Below are positions 1 through 8,355 of a stretch of 40,104 nt of DNA, piece by piece. The stretch is taken from positions 1-40,104 of the forward strand of contig SUWL01000021.1 of NCBI GenBank assembly GCA_015061495.1, read 5' to 3'. The position numbers were made by a program, and so were the translations under genes. The stretch is from Lentisphaerota bacterium (GTDB lineage Bacteria > Verrucomicrobiota > Lentisphaeria > Victivallales > Victivallaceae). Numbering within the stretch: position 1 is the stretch's first letter; the number at the start of each line of letters is the position of its first letter. The notes beneath the pieces were generated by a model, which worked only from the letters and a program-made list of their open reading frames with translations, did no database searches and was not told the DNA's origin.

Positions 1-739
1 CAGTACCGTCATCTGCAGTCAGCCGGATCAGCATTTCCGCACCGACAAAGTTGTACTGGCACTTTTTGGAAATGACTTCGGCGTAGACGTCACCGGTTTC
101 GATGTTCTCTTCCGGAAGTCCGGCAGTGTCATCGGGTTTGAGCTGCATACCCTGGATATGCACCGTCATCAGATTGTCGGCACCGGCTTCTGCGGGACGG
201 GCTGAAACCGGCAGAGTGATCTCTTTACCCGGAGTAAGTTCCGCCATGATCATGCGGCGGCGGTCCTCGATGCGCAGCGGCAGGTCGGCGGCATTGAACT
301 GCACCATATCCGGCAGGAGATCTGCCGGACGGAACCAGTAATAACCGTAACGGTTGACCGTGATCACGCAAAAACCGTATTTGCCGCCCAGCGGAAAGAC
401 CAGCCGCTGATCTTTCAGGATATCCCCGGCGGTGAATTTGAATTCGCCGTACCGGTTTTTCAGAGTGAATACGGCATTTTCATCACATTCGGCTTTGACC
501 TGCAAGCCGCCCATGGCACGGCGGGTGATGACATTCTGCCAGCTGTTGCCTGCCACGGGGGTCTTTTCCGGAGAATAACAGATGCCGCACCAGACAAACG
601 GATAGGTCAGCAGTTCCATGCTCATGGCTGCCGCAGCATCCGAACACTCCAGTGAACCGTCCCAACAGTATACCTTATGATACAGACGGCGGCTGTAAAC
701 CATCTGATATCCCCAATTGATAACGAACTCAAGTTTCAT
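1..739 (-). CDS. Hypothetical protein, N-terminal 246 residues (runs off the left edge)
   Basis: An uninterrupted reading frame starts with ATG at 739 and stays open to base 2, so 246 codons are visible and the C-terminus lies outside the window. The protein begins MKLEFVINWGYQMVYSR, has no signal peptide or membrane segment, and is rich in aromatic and beta-forming residues. I do not recognise the family. A consensus promoter sits about 95 bases upstream, and the gene is divergent from an AraC-type regulator with a shared control region. The likeliest reading, by context only, is a target of that regulator, perhaps in carbohydrate use. The frame is certainly coding: third-position bias matches the neighbours and there is no stop over 730 bases. 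Confidence 0.75.
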   Translation of the reverse strand, partial: MKLEFVINWGYQMVYSRRLYHKVYCWDGSLECSDAAAAMSMELLTYPFVWCGICYSPEKTPVAGNSWQNVITRRAMGGLQVKAECDENAVFTLKNRYGEFKFTAGDILKDQRLVFPLGGKYGFCVITVNRYGYYWFRPADLLPDMVQFNAADLPLRIEDRRRMIMAELTPGKEITLPVSARPAEAGADNLMTVHIQGMQLKPDDTAGLPEENIETGDVYAEVISKKCQYNFVGAEMLIRLTADDGT

Positions 740-756
740 AATTATTTATCCTGTTA

Positions 757-784
757 TTGTAAAAAATTTTTAATGTGCTATATT
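757..784 (+). promoter_or_regulatory. Promoter for the AraC-type regulator
   Basis: TTGTAA (757-762), 16 bases, TATATT (779-784) on the plus strand, reading toward the regulator at 916. The leader would be about 125 bases. It faces the opposing promoter at 834-862, so the 5' ends of the two transcripts would overlap. Confidence 0.5.
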
Positions 785-787
785 ATT

Positions 788-858
788 CTGTCAATTTGCT
801 GATTTTGTAAAATACGCATGTAATAACGTGCAAAATATACAGCATCTCTGTCGATTTG
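788..858 (+). promoter_or_regulatory. Paired direct repeat, candidate AraC-type operator
   Basis: CTGTCAATTTG at 788-798 recurs as CTGTCGATTTG at 848-858, sixty bases apart and in the same orientation. AraC-family proteins typically bind direct repeats. The right copy overlaps the -35 of the minus promoter, and the left copy lies just downstream of the plus -10. Binding is inferred. Confidence 0.35.
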
Positions 859-862
859 TCAA
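834..862 (-). promoter_or_regulatory. Sigma-70 promoter for the gene at the left edge
   Basis: On the minus strand TTGACA (862-857) is followed after 17 bases by TATATT (839-834). Both hexamers and the spacing are near ideal. It reads toward the ATG at 739 and would give a leader of about 90 bases. Confidence 0.7.
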
Positions 863-915
863 ATTCGCAAAAGACTATTCGGAGTTTTTCAAGAAACATT
901 CTGGAGCAATTCAAA

Positions 916-1686
916 ATGAAAGTTTTTCCAGTTCTGCAATACACCGATTTTGGAGTCTGTGATAAAAACATTCCCATGCACTCCCATAACTTCATGGAAT
1001 GGGTCATGGTCAAACAGGGAATATTCACCGCCAGATTCATCGGCTTCAAAACTCTTTATGGTGAACCGGGAGATATATTTGTCATTCCCGCTAACACAGC
1101 CCATGACCAAGCCCCGGTACCGGATGGAGCAAATGTCTTTGTCCTTGTCAGCGGGATAGATTCTCCTCATCCGCTGCTGATAAAAACCGGGAAAGACCCT
1201 TTGCTCAAAACATGGTTTGACCAGTTGCCCGGATTTTTTCAAGACAACTCATCTCCGGAAGAAAAGTCGCTTTTTATACAGACCATCTGGATGCGGATGA
1301 AACACTTTTGCAGAGATATTTCCTCTAAAGACGCCATTCATCCGGTGTTGCAGAAAGCCGTCACCCTCATCCATACCCGCTTAAATGATCTGCCTGCGGT
1401 AAATGAAATCGCCAGATTGGCAGGAATCAGCCCGTCACACCTGAATTTGCTTTTCCGTAAAAACTTCGGCACAGGAGTATCGGAATATGTCATTTCCATG
1501 CGGTTGGAAAAAGCCAAACTGCTTCTGCAGAATCCTTATTTGAATATCGCTGAAACCGCAGTGATGTGCGGTTTCAACGATCCTAATTACTTCAGCAGAC
1601 TTTTCCGGAAAAAGACCGGCAAAACTCCGGGGGAATACCGCAATATGCACCAGTCTGATCCCGGAATACAATCCTCCAGTCATTGA
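916..1686 (+). CDS. AraC-family transcriptional regulator
   Basis: A sugar-type AraC/XylS regulator of about 256 residues. The N-terminal half looks like a cupin sensor (MHSHNFMEWVMV, then a GDIFVIPANTAHD turn). The C-terminal ~100 residues carry the two helix-turn-helix units: NEIARLAGISPSHLNLLFRK, and IAETAVMCGFNDPNYFSRLF with the usual KKTGKTPGEYR end. I chose ATG 916 because GGAG lies nine bases upstream. A longer in-frame version from TTG 856 would overlap the opposing promoter and lacks a ribosome site. The gene is divergent from the left-edge gene and convergent with the isomerase-like gene, whose last seven bases it overlaps. It probably controls one or both; the effector is unknown. 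Confidence 0.88.
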   Translation: MKVFPVLQYTDFGVCDKNIPMHSHNFMEWVMVKQGIFTARFIGFKTLYGEPGDIFVIPANTAHDQAPVPDGANVFVLVSGIDSPHPLLIKTGKDPLLKTWFDQLPGFFQDNSSPEEKSLFIQTIWMRMKHFCRDISSKDAIHPVLQKAVTLIHTRLNDLPAVNEIARLAGISPSHLNLLFRKNFGTGVSEYVISMRLEKAKLLLQNPYLNIAETAVMCGFNDPNYFSRLFRKKTGKTPGEYRNMHQSDPGIQSSSH

Positions 1687-3086
1687 ACTTTCTGCACTTG
1701 CAATCCCAAGACCCCGGCAAGGATTTCCAACTCCCTGCGGCAGTCACCGTAAACGATAACCAGGTGTTCGCGGGAAACATGCCGGATGAAAAAGTCAAGA
1801 TCATCGAGCCGTAATAAGCCGGTGGATTCGCAGTGAGGCATTCCGGGATGACGGGTCGTTTCAACAACTTCTCCGTGGATTATCATAACATCTTTGCCGT
1901 TGAAGTGCAATTCCATACCGGTAAATTCAGTGTTCCCAGCCAAATCACAATCGATCCCGCAGCCTTTGCCGTCACGCTTCAACTCGTAAGTGCCGCCCCA
2001 ATCGGACAAACGGGCTTTTCCTGACGGACTCATTTCCGGAGAAACAACACCAACATAACCGCAATGTCCGAATCTTGCCAGATTTTTCTGATCTTTCTCT
2101 TTGGACGCCAGTTTGTCCCCGAAGTGTTCTGTCAATGCTCCAACATAAGCAAGCGGATAGATGTTGGACATCATACAGGGCTTATCCAGCAGCATGGTCG
2201 CCATCGCCATATTGATCATGGCACAATAGTCACCGTCACATGCGGCAATGAACCCCTCCTCACGGGCAAGACACTGGGCAAGACAGGGAACATCGCGGGA
2301 ACCTTCTATAATCAATTCGCCATAGCAGTTGACTCCGAAACCGCAAGCCTTTTCCTCATCCATGATATCACGGATTCCGAAGTATGTACGCAACGCAGTA
2401 ATAAGTTCTTTCTGATCGGGAACCTGATTGATATAGCGGTCTTTGTGGTCTTCCCAAAAGGTCAGCAGCTCCTCATCGGAATATTTTTTACCGGCTTCCC
2501 GGAAAGCCTCCAGCGGTTTGACCACCAGCTGCATTCCGATACTGTCACGGATCATTTTACCCCCTGCCAAAACATTCCACGGGAAGTTTTGTTTGCCGAA
2601 AACGACCATGCGGCTGTTGGCAATGAATTTTTTCACAGCCATAGCACGCAAAAGGGTAACGCCCTCTTCGCAGTTTTCAACCAAGTGGACTTCAATACCC
2701 AATGCCCGCATCAAATCTGCCGCTGACCACTTCCAGAAATCCGGTTCATCAAAACGGATAAGGGGCCAGAATATAACCGGCAAACCGCGATTGACCAAAA
2801 CTTCCGGAGCTTCATTCCAAACTTCGGTCGGGTAGCACGGACTGCTCACCGGCATGATGGCATCAACGTCATCGGGCAGATTGCTGACGACCTGATTCCA
2901 GTGTTCAGTGCTTTTGATACATACAAGATCATTAAAAATGACATTATCCCCCGCCATAGCAGCGACTTCAGCGACATCCACGGACGGTTTACCCTCTCTG
3001 GCAAGGATCGGCTGAATTTTTATTTTCGGCAACTGCAGGTACGGACGAATAACTTGCGATTTCAAAAAGCGTTTGACATCTTTCAT
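1680..3086 (-). CDS. L-fucose/L-arabinose isomerase-like fold protein
   Basis: A 468-residue soluble protein without signal peptide. The overall plan fits the FucI/AraA-like sugar isomerase superfamily: an N-terminal Rossmann-type half (VDAIMPVSSPCYPTEVWN, GLPVIFWPL), a middle region with repeated Cys/Glu-rich loops (CGFGVNCYGELIIEG, EEGFIAACDGDYCAMINMAM), and a C-terminal part with GHCGYVGVVSPEMSP and HGEVVETTRHPGMPHCEST. The E and D in the middle segment and the late His could be the metal ligands, but I cannot align them securely. The start has GGAGA nine bases upstream. A promoter lies at 3181-3209. The nearby AraC regulator and carbohydrate-type esterase support a sugar role. The substrate is unknown and a non-isomerase activity is possible. 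Confidence 0.6.
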   Translation of the reverse strand: MKDVKRFLKSQVIRPYLQLPKIKIQPILAREGKPSVDVAEVAAMAGDNVIFNDLVCIKSTEHWNQVVSNLPDDVDAIMPVSSPCYPTEVWNEAPEVLVNRGLPVIFWPLIRFDEPDFWKWSAADLMRALGIEVHLVENCEEGVTLLRAMAVKKFIANSRMVVFGKQNFPWNVLAGGKMIRDSIGMQLVVKPLEAFREAGKKYSDEELLTFWEDHKDRYINQVPDQKELITALRTYFGIRDIMDEEKACGFGVNCYGELIIEGSRDVPCLAQCLAREEGFIAACDGDYCAMINMAMATMLLDKPCMMSNIYPLAYVGALTEHFGDKLASKEKDQKNLARFGHCGYVGVVSPEMSPSGKARLSDWGGTYELKRDGKGCGIDCDLAGNTEFTGMELHFNGKDVMIIHGEVVETTRHPGMPHCESTGLLRLDDLDFFIRHVSREHLVIVYGDCRRELEILAGVLGLQVQKVQ

Positions 3087-3180
3087 AAGAAACGATCTCC
3101 TGTTTCATCCGGAAAATTGTTTTTGCAAAAATCTCCACCGGATAACCTGAATCTTTCTGCATATTTTGGTTGATGCGTTT

Positions 3181-3209
3181 AATATATGTCAAACTACTGT
3201 ATTATGCAA
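3181..3209 (-). promoter_or_regulatory. Promoter for the isomerase-like gene
   Basis: On the minus strand TTGCAT (3209-3204), 17 bases, TATATT (3186-3181). It reads toward the ATG at 3086 with a leader of about 88 bases. Confidence 0.55.
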
Positions 3210-3221
3210 CAGATATCGCTC

Positions 3222-3528
3222 TCACTTTTCAACGATTTTATAGCACAAAATGATTATTTCTATAAACAAACTCCACTTCAGCAACTTCGTGGTTGAGAAA
3301 TCGTGAACTGATTTTACCGGAAAAGCACGAAAAATCTTTTCCCGATCTTTCATCGGGCGTCCCAAGCCACACCAACGCAATGCGTCAGTCAGGAACCTGG
3401 ACGGGCGGACAACTTCCAATATCCGCAAAAATTCCTTCATTTTTCCAGTTATTTCGCCAATTTCTTCTTCCACCATTGGAAAAAGATAACTTTCGGTCGT
3501 AATAGTATATGCCGGACAATCGGTTCAT
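3222..3528 (-). pseudogene. Decayed N-terminal fragment of an IS transposase
   Basis: From 3476 down to about 3279 the minus strand encodes a typical DDE-transposase N-terminus: ALRWCGLGRPMKDREKIFRA followed by an F-x-TTKLL motif, as in IS5/IS1182-like DUF772 proteins. The homology stops at TTKLL, well before the catalytic domain, and about 18 unrelated residues follow to a stop at 3222. At the 5' end a GGAGG site precedes ATG 3528, but that frame is shifted. Removing one A just after this ATG joins it in frame to the transposase sequence. So this looks like a gene broken by a one-base insertion near the start and truncated at the 3' side. No terminal inverted repeats were identified. The family name is from memory of the motif. 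Confidence 0.55.
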
Positions 3529-3586
3529 TTTTACCTCCGGTTGCCGGTCGGAGCTGTAAAATGAACTCTTTGTCCAACTTTTTCAA

Positions 3587-4042
3587 CTATTTTATACCTC
3601 TTGAAGTAAGAAATGCCTGCAGTCCGCGCTCTATATCGTCCCAGGCGGTCTGAAAATCCCCGGAGTACCACGGATCGGAAACTTCCCCCGGAACAGTGGT
3701 GAAATCCATCAGCCGGTACATTTTGTTTTCCGGATCGCCGCCGCAGATCTGTTTCATCCGCCGCAAGTTGGAATCGTCCATGCAGATCAGGAAATCATAA
3801 TACCGGTAATCGGCGACATTCATCTGCCGGGCGGTCTTGCTGCCGGTGGATATGCCGTGATCGGCGAGGATCCTCCGGGCGGGAGGATAAACCGGATTAC
3901 CCAGTTCTTCAGCACTGACCGCCGCCGAAGCGATTTCAAAATCTCCGGATATCCCGCGGTCGGAAACCATTTTTTTCAACATGAATTCCGCCATCGGACT
4001 GCGGCAGATATTGCCGTGACAGACAAAGAGTATCCTGTGCAT
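3587..4042 (-). CDS. Low-molecular-weight protein-tyrosine phosphatase
   Basis: A 151-residue cytoplasmic phosphatase that hydrolyses phosphotyrosine. The signature P-loop is complete near the N-terminus: FVCHGNICRSPMAE with nucleophile Cys8 and Arg14. The general acid is Asp123 in VSDPWYSGDF, and the length is normal for the family. I prefer ATG 4042, which shares one base with the stop codon of the upstream hydrolase (TGATG) and has AGGAG five bases before it; a GTG one codon earlier is possible. The coupling suggests co-expression with the hydrolase. Bacterial members often regulate exopolysaccharide kinases, but no such kinase is visible here. Confidence 0.92.
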   Translation of the reverse strand: MHRILFVCHGNICRSPMAEFMLKKMVSDRGISGDFEIASAAVSAEELGNPVYPPARRILADHGISTGSKTARQMNVADYRYYDFLICMDDSNLRRMKQICGGDPENKMYRLMDFTTVPGEVSDPWYSGDFQTAWDDIERGLQAFLTSRGIK

Positions 4043-6000
4043 CACAACTCCTGCTGGATAAGGTTGTCCGCATAGTTGACGATGGTCAATTTACCGGCAT
4101 TTTGCAACGCTTCATAAATTTCCGGCAGATCGGTGTATTTGAGGATGTTTCTGACCATTACCGAGTGCGGCCAGAGCGTGATCCGGTCTTTTACCATTTT
4201 TGCATAAGATTCGGGAGCGTCAAAGAGTTTCACGGACCGGACATCTTCGCAGACCAGTGCCGTAAAGAGGGCGACCAAAGTTCCCTGACCGCGTCCGGCA
4301 AGGTGGATCTTTTTCACGCCGCGTGCCTTGACAAACGCGATTGCCGCCAGCAGATCCCGCATCCGCTGGATCAGCAGAGATTCACCGAACATCAGGGAAA
4401 TCGAATTGTAGTGGTAATCCGAACCGTAAGCGTGGAAGAAGTTGTCGCCGTAAAAGTCGCAGTTGAGCGAAAGCGTTTCACCAATGCCCCGGACATCCAC
4501 TCCGAAAGCATAACCGGTAACGCTCATATTGCACAGTTCCCGTTCTGCGGAGAGGTGCGGTACATAGAGCGTGACCTCATCGGTTTCGGGGAAGTGGAAA
4601 AATACGGAGGTGAGTTTTTCCGCTTTGAGCAGCATCGGTATCACGATGCCCGGTTCCACATCCAGACCGAAACGGGAGAAGAAAAAGGCGCTGGAGTTAT
4701 CCGGATTGGCATCGCAGGGACGCAGCTGACGGCAGTAGGGTTCCGGCATGGCTGACGGCATGTTGAATTTGCCGGTGCAGAGTTCTTTAAGTTCAGCAAG
4801 GGAAAGTTTTTTGCGGTTTGCCGCCAGACGGTCGACTTCGTCGCAGATCAGCTCATAAACCAGTTTTTTGCCCGGCATGGCAGTGATCTGATTTTCTTTG
4901 GTGCAGAGCAGAGATTGGCGCGGCACGGCAGCGATATCGCTCTCTTTGCTGATTTCCGGGGTGTTGCCGTGTTTGCTGAAAAATCCGTACATGGCGAAGC
5001 GGTTTTCCACGGAGTAGCCGTGATTGACCGGACCGATGAAAAACTGGAGGTTTTCTTCGGCGCCGAGCAGTTGGTAAACTTTGCGGCAGCTCTCATAGGT
5101 TTCCTTGAGTCCTCTGGCATCGAAAAAGTCATTTTTCTGACCGAGCAGCAGCACCGGGCGGGGAGCGTAAGCGAGGATGAAGTCACCCATTTCGCAGCCG
5201 GCGGCAAGGATGCCCGGCGGGATCTGTTCCACGTCGGCGGGCAGTTCGTTCTCAATATTGCGCTGCCAGGAGGTGACATAACAGCTGGGAGCCGCCATGG
5301 TGAACCGGGGGTCAAGTGCCTGCACAAAGGTGGTCATGGTTCCGCCGCCGGAGTTGCCGGTGATCGCCACGCGGGTGGTATCGACCTCCGGACGGGAAAG
5401 CAGATAATCCAGACCGCAAAGGGCATCGTGAGCGCGCCAGGTGCCGAAAAATTCACCGGTAAGCCACATCTGTTTGCCCAGCATATTGTGTTCCCGGGTG
5501 TTGATATTGTGTATCCGGTAGTTGTTTTTGGCATCGGCGAATTGGTAGCGTTCCCCCTGGGCGATGGGATCGACGATCAGCGTGACATAGCCGTTGGCAG
5601 CGAGAGTCTGGGCGCCGGTGCGGTAAGTGTCGCAGATTTTGCCGTCTTCCGAGTGTCCGCACAGAAAAAGACATGCCGGAGCCGGAGCAGTGAGATTTTT
5701 GGGAATGTAGATATTGGCAGTGACCCACAACCCCGGACGGCTCTCAAAGATGACATTTTCGATCCGGCAATCCGGGGCATCCGCGGTGCCGGTTATTTCA
5801 AAAGCGGGCACTCCGGAACGTTCCGGCAGAGAGAAAGATCCGGCAATGGCGGCACGGACTCCGGCGACATAAGCCTCGGCATCGGCTTTGGTTTTCAGAG
5901 AAGCGATTTTTTCATTGCGCCGGGCATTGAGTTCCCGGATGCGGGAAACGTTGTATTCCTGAAGCAGTGCGCCGTAAATTCCGTTGTGTTGATCGTACAT
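4042..6000 (-). CDS. Two-domain alpha/beta-hydrolase (acetyl-xylan-esterase/prolyl-oligopeptidase-like)
   Basis: About 652 residues containing two alpha/beta-hydrolase-like halves. The first half looks active: oxyanion region LFLCGHSEDG, nucleophile Ser217 in ITGNSGGG, an acid at Asp291 or Asp294 (KNDFFDARG) and His327 (VNHGYS). It resembles large acetyl-xylan esterase or dienelactone-hydrolase-like proteins of the PVC group. The second half has an elbow-like AGRGQGTLVALF at about 567-578 where the nucleophile is Gln, so it is probably structural. ATG 6000 is chosen because AAGGA lies eight bases upstream; an in-frame start at 6123 would overlap the promoter and encode a Cys/Phe-rich stretch unlike the family. 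There is no signal peptide, so a cytoplasmic enzyme acting on imported acylated sugars is likely. It is translationally coupled to the phosphatase gene. Confidence 0.8.
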   Translation of the reverse strand: MYDQHNGIYGALLQEYNVSRIRELNARRNEKIASLKTKADAEAYVAGVRAAIAGSFSLPERSGVPAFEITGTADAPDCRIENVIFESRPGLWVTANIYIPKNLTAPAPACLFLCGHSEDGKICDTYRTGAQTLAANGYVTLIVDPIAQGERYQFADAKNNYRIHNINTREHNMLGKQMWLTGEFFGTWRAHDALCGLDYLLSRPEVDTTRVAITGNSGGGTMTTFVQALDPRFTMAAPSCYVTSWQRNIENELPADVEQIPPGILAAGCEMGDFILAYAPRPVLLLGQKNDFFDARGLKETYESCRKVYQLLGAEENLQFFIGPVNHGYSVENRFAMYGFFSKHGNTPEISKESDIAAVPRQSLLCTKENQITAMPGKKLVYELICDEVDRLAANRKKLSLAELKELCTGKFNMPSAMPEPYCRQLRPCDANPDNSSAFFFSRFGLDVEPGIVIPMLLKAEKLTSVFFHFPETDEVTLYVPHLSAERELCNMSVTGYAFGVDVRGIGETLSLNCDFYGDNFFHAYGSDYHYNSISLMFGESLLIQRMRDLLAAIAFVKARGVKKIHLAGRGQGTLVALFTALVCEDVRSVKLFDAPESYAKMVKDRITLWPHSVMVRNILKYTDLPEIYEALQNAGKLTIVNYADNLIQQEL

Positions 6001-6060
6001 GGTGACATTCCTTATCATTGAAGTTTTGAAGTTCTGTGCAAATTTGGTTGCCCGGAAGTT

Positions 6061-6088
6061 AAAATAGCACAAATAGTTTTTTTTGCAA
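6061..6088 (-). promoter_or_regulatory. Promoter for the hydrolase-phosphatase operon
   Basis: On the minus strand TTGCAA (6088-6083), 16 bases, TATTTT (6066-6061), about 60 bases before ATG 6000. Confidence 0.45.
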
Positions 6089-6286
6089 GGCATAAAATAC
6101 CGCAAAAAACAGATTATATCCAAAAAAACAATGTAATATCGGCAGCGTGAACTTTGATTTTTCCATCAACAAGTGGTATTTTATGAAATTTAACAGTTGT
6201 TGTCTCATTTTTTGTGATGCACTGCATCCCCGTCTCCGTTTCACTGCGCCGGGGCAGGCCGTGTGGATCAGACCGTTATTGCGCGG

Positions 6287-6315
6287 TTGACAAATCATGA
6301 TGACTGTGATATATT
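6287..6315 (+). promoter_or_regulatory. Consensus promoter of the MATE exporter gene
   Basis: TTGACA (6287-6292), 17 bases, TATATT (6310-6315). The left part TTGACAAATCAT and the right part GTGATATATT are shared with the promoter at 10273-10301. Transcription from here leaves a long leader of about 130 bases. Confidence 0.7.
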
Positions 6316-6317
6316 TT

Positions 6318-6426
6318 GTCGTTTGCGATTAATCGGAATCAACGACTCGTGAATGCAAGTTTGACAAAATTCAGGACAATTGAAATCATAAAATCCGTAA
6401 AGCGATGATCTGCGGTCGGATTTTTT
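6318..6426 (+). promoter_or_regulatory. Structured leader with terminator-like hairpin (candidate riboswitch or attenuator)
   Basis: The leader starts with a hairpin whose outer stem is GTCGTT (6318-6323) with AACGAC (6341-6346); inside it CGATT and AATCG can also pair. Further on AAAATCCG (6390-6397) can pair with CGGATTTT (6417-6424) and the run of T continues to 6426, as in an intrinsic terminator, ending 27 bases before the MATE start. A terminator inside a 5' leader points to attenuation. I could not match the sequence to a known riboswitch class. Confidence 0.45.
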
Positions 6427-6452
6427 GCAATGCAATAATGTTAAGGAACAAT

Positions 6453-7817
6453 ATGGCAAATAAAATAGTCAAAGATCTCAATCAGGGCAGCGTTACCAAA
6501 ACCATGATCCTTTTTGCGCTGCCGATGCTCTTTTCCGGTTTGATACAGATGCTCTACAACACAGCGGATATGATCATTGTCGGCAAGTTTGTGGGCAGAA
6601 GCGGGCTGGCAGCAGTATCTGTCGGCGGCGATGTCTTTCATTTCCTCGCTTTTGCGGCAATGGGCTTTGCCAATGCCGGGCAGGTGATCATCTCCCAGTT
6701 TCTGGGGGCGGGCATGCGGGAAAGAGCGGGCAAAGTGATCGGTACGCTTTTCACCTTTCTGATCAGTACTGCGCTGATTCTCGGGGCACTGACCTTTATT
6801 TTCCGCGATGAAGTACTGCGGTGGGTCAATGCGCCGGAGGGTGAAACGTGGAAATATGCGTTGAGTTACGTGTCGGTCTGCACCAGCGGCATGGTATTCA
6901 TTTACGGTTACAATATCGTTTCGGCGGTACTGCGGGGAATGGGAGATTCCCGGCATCCCTTTATTTTTGTAACGGTGGCGGCGGTACTCAATATCATTCT
7001 CGACCTGCTTTTTGTACTGGTTTTCAATTGGGCGGTATTCGGGGTGGCACTGGCGACGGTATTGAGTCAGGGGATAAGTTTCATCCTCTCGATCGTGTTT
7101 CTCTACATCCACCGCCAGGATTTCGGGTTTGACTTCAAGTTGAAAAGTTTCAAAATCGACCGGGAAGCCCTTGCCCCGCTGCTGAAACTGGGATTCCCGA
7201 TGTTTCTGCAAAGTGCGGCGATCAGTTTTTCCATGCTGTTCGTAAATCGCTACATCAACAGTTACGGCGAGGTTGCCGCCGCAATGAACGGCATCGGCAA
7301 CAAGGTCGGGATGATCGTCAACATCATCAACTTTTCCTTTGCCGCCGCCGCTTCACCGATGATCGGTCAGGCGATCGGTGCGGAGATCTATTCCAGAGTG
7401 CCTAAAATCGTGGGAGTTTCACTGCTGATCAACAGTTTGATTTCGATACTCATGGCGGCGGTCATGCTGATCGCTCCGCAACTGGTTTGGGGGATATTCA
7501 CCAGCGACGACGAAGTGCTGGCAATGGCAATGGCATACATGCCGGTCATGATGCTGCTTCTGGCAGGCAGCGCCCTGCGTCCGCCGCTGGGAGCATTGAT
7601 CAACGGCGTGGGGAACTTCAAACTCAACTTCGCCGTGGGTATTCTCGACGGAGTGCTGCTGCGCATCGGCTTGTCCGTACTGCTGGGAACCGTGTGCGGT
7701 CTGGGGATCTTCGGATTCTGGTACGGCCATGCCATCGCCGGATTCACACCGTTTGTCATGGGCGGCATCTATTTTCTCACCGGCCGCTGGCGCACCAGAA
7801 AATATATCGTTAATTGA
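6453..7817 (+). CDS. MATE-family efflux transporter
   Basis: An inner-membrane antiporter of the multidrug and toxic compound extrusion family, about 454 residues with around twelve hydrophobic segments in two homologous halves. Typical features are FALPMLFSGLIQMLYNTADM near the start (the P in the first helix is conserved), IVGKFVGRSGLAAVS after it, and a second-half repeat beginning at LKLGFPMFLQSAAIS. ATG 6453 is used because TTAAGGAA lies just upstream; an in-frame ATG at 6405 lies inside the terminator-like hairpin. It would export cationic compounds in exchange for Na+ or H+. The structured leader suggests ligand-dependent or attenuated expression. The substrate cannot be predicted. Confidence 0.9.
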   Translation: MANKIVKDLNQGSVTKTMILFALPMLFSGLIQMLYNTADMIIVGKFVGRSGLAAVSVGGDVFHFLAFAAMGFANAGQVIISQFLGAGMRERAGKVIGTLFTFLISTALILGALTFIFRDEVLRWVNAPEGETWKYALSYVSVCTSGMVFIYGYNIVSAVLRGMGDSRHPFIFVTVAAVLNIILDLLFVLVFNWAVFGVALATVLSQGISFILSIVFLYIHRQDFGFDFKLKSFKIDREALAPLLKLGFPMFLQSAAISFSMLFVNRYINSYGEVAAAMNGIGNKVGMIVNIINFSFAAAASPMIGQAIGAEIYSRVPKIVGVSLLINSLISILMAAVMLIAPQLVWGIFTSDDEVLAMAMAYMPVMMLLLAGSALRPPLGALINGVGNFKLNFAVGILDGVLLRIGLSVLLGTVCGLGIFGFWYGHAIAGFTPFVMGGIYFLTGRWRTRKYIVN

Positions 7818-7909
7818 AAAAAATCCGCTTGAAATTGGCAGGATTTGTTATTATATTTATGTAATCACTGTCCGGTTATTGTCAAATAATACCAAAAATA
7901 AAGGAAAAA

Positions 7910-8347
7910 ATGATGAAAAAAATGATGTTTGCCGCTTTCTTTGCCGCCGCCGCTCTTTTCAGCGGCTGTACCACTGTTGAGTCCACGCAGGTATTCAACC
8001 GGATGGGACTTGGCACTCCCAATGAAAAGGCAGTCTGCCAGACCTATGTTGAGATCCCCGGATATTTCCTTTTCGGCTTGCCGATCGTTGTCGGCAGTCC
8101 CAAAGGTGACGGCGAATGGAGCATGTTCCGTTACAATCTGACCACCACCAATGCGGTCTATCTGCTGACGAAAGAAGCCAAAGAACGTCAGGCGGCACGG
8201 GTGGTCAATGTGCAGGTTTCCAAAACTGAAACGATGATCTTCCCGCCGTTTTTGAGCAAAAAGACCATTCAGGCATCCGGTACGGGAGTCCGCACCCGCG
8301 GGGCGGCGATCAACCGGGCGGCAGCTGATTACGATAATCAACCTTGA
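7910..8347 (+). CDS. Small lipoprotein of unknown function
   Basis: A 145-residue protein with a clear lipoprotein signal: two or three Lys, a hydrophobic Ala/Phe stretch, and lipobox LFSGC with the lipidated Cys at residue 20. The mature part is small and soluble, with a segment YLLTKEAKERQAARVVNVQV, and I do not recognise a family. AAGGA precedes the first ATG by four bases; the second ATG three bases on is equally good. It ends nine bases before the PhoH-like gene and may share its transcript. Confidence 0.8.
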   Translation: MMKKMMFAAFFAAAALFSGCTTVESTQVFNRMGLGTPNEKAVCQTYVEIPGYFLFGLPIVVGSPKGDGEWSMFRYNLTTTNAVYLLTKEAKERQAARVVNVQVSKTETMIFPPFLSKKTIQASGTGVRTRGAAINRAAADYDNQP

Positions 8348-8355
8348 GGTGAAAA

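Noticed and set aside
483-665. 60-codon minus-strand frame near the left edge
   Set aside because: It lies in another frame inside the longer open gene that starts at 739.
4102-4755. Plus-strand 217-codon frame opposite the hydrolase gene, and a 368-codon one at 4915-6021
   Set aside because: These are antisense shadows of a gene with clear hydrolase motifs; GC-rich codon bias keeps the complementary frame open.
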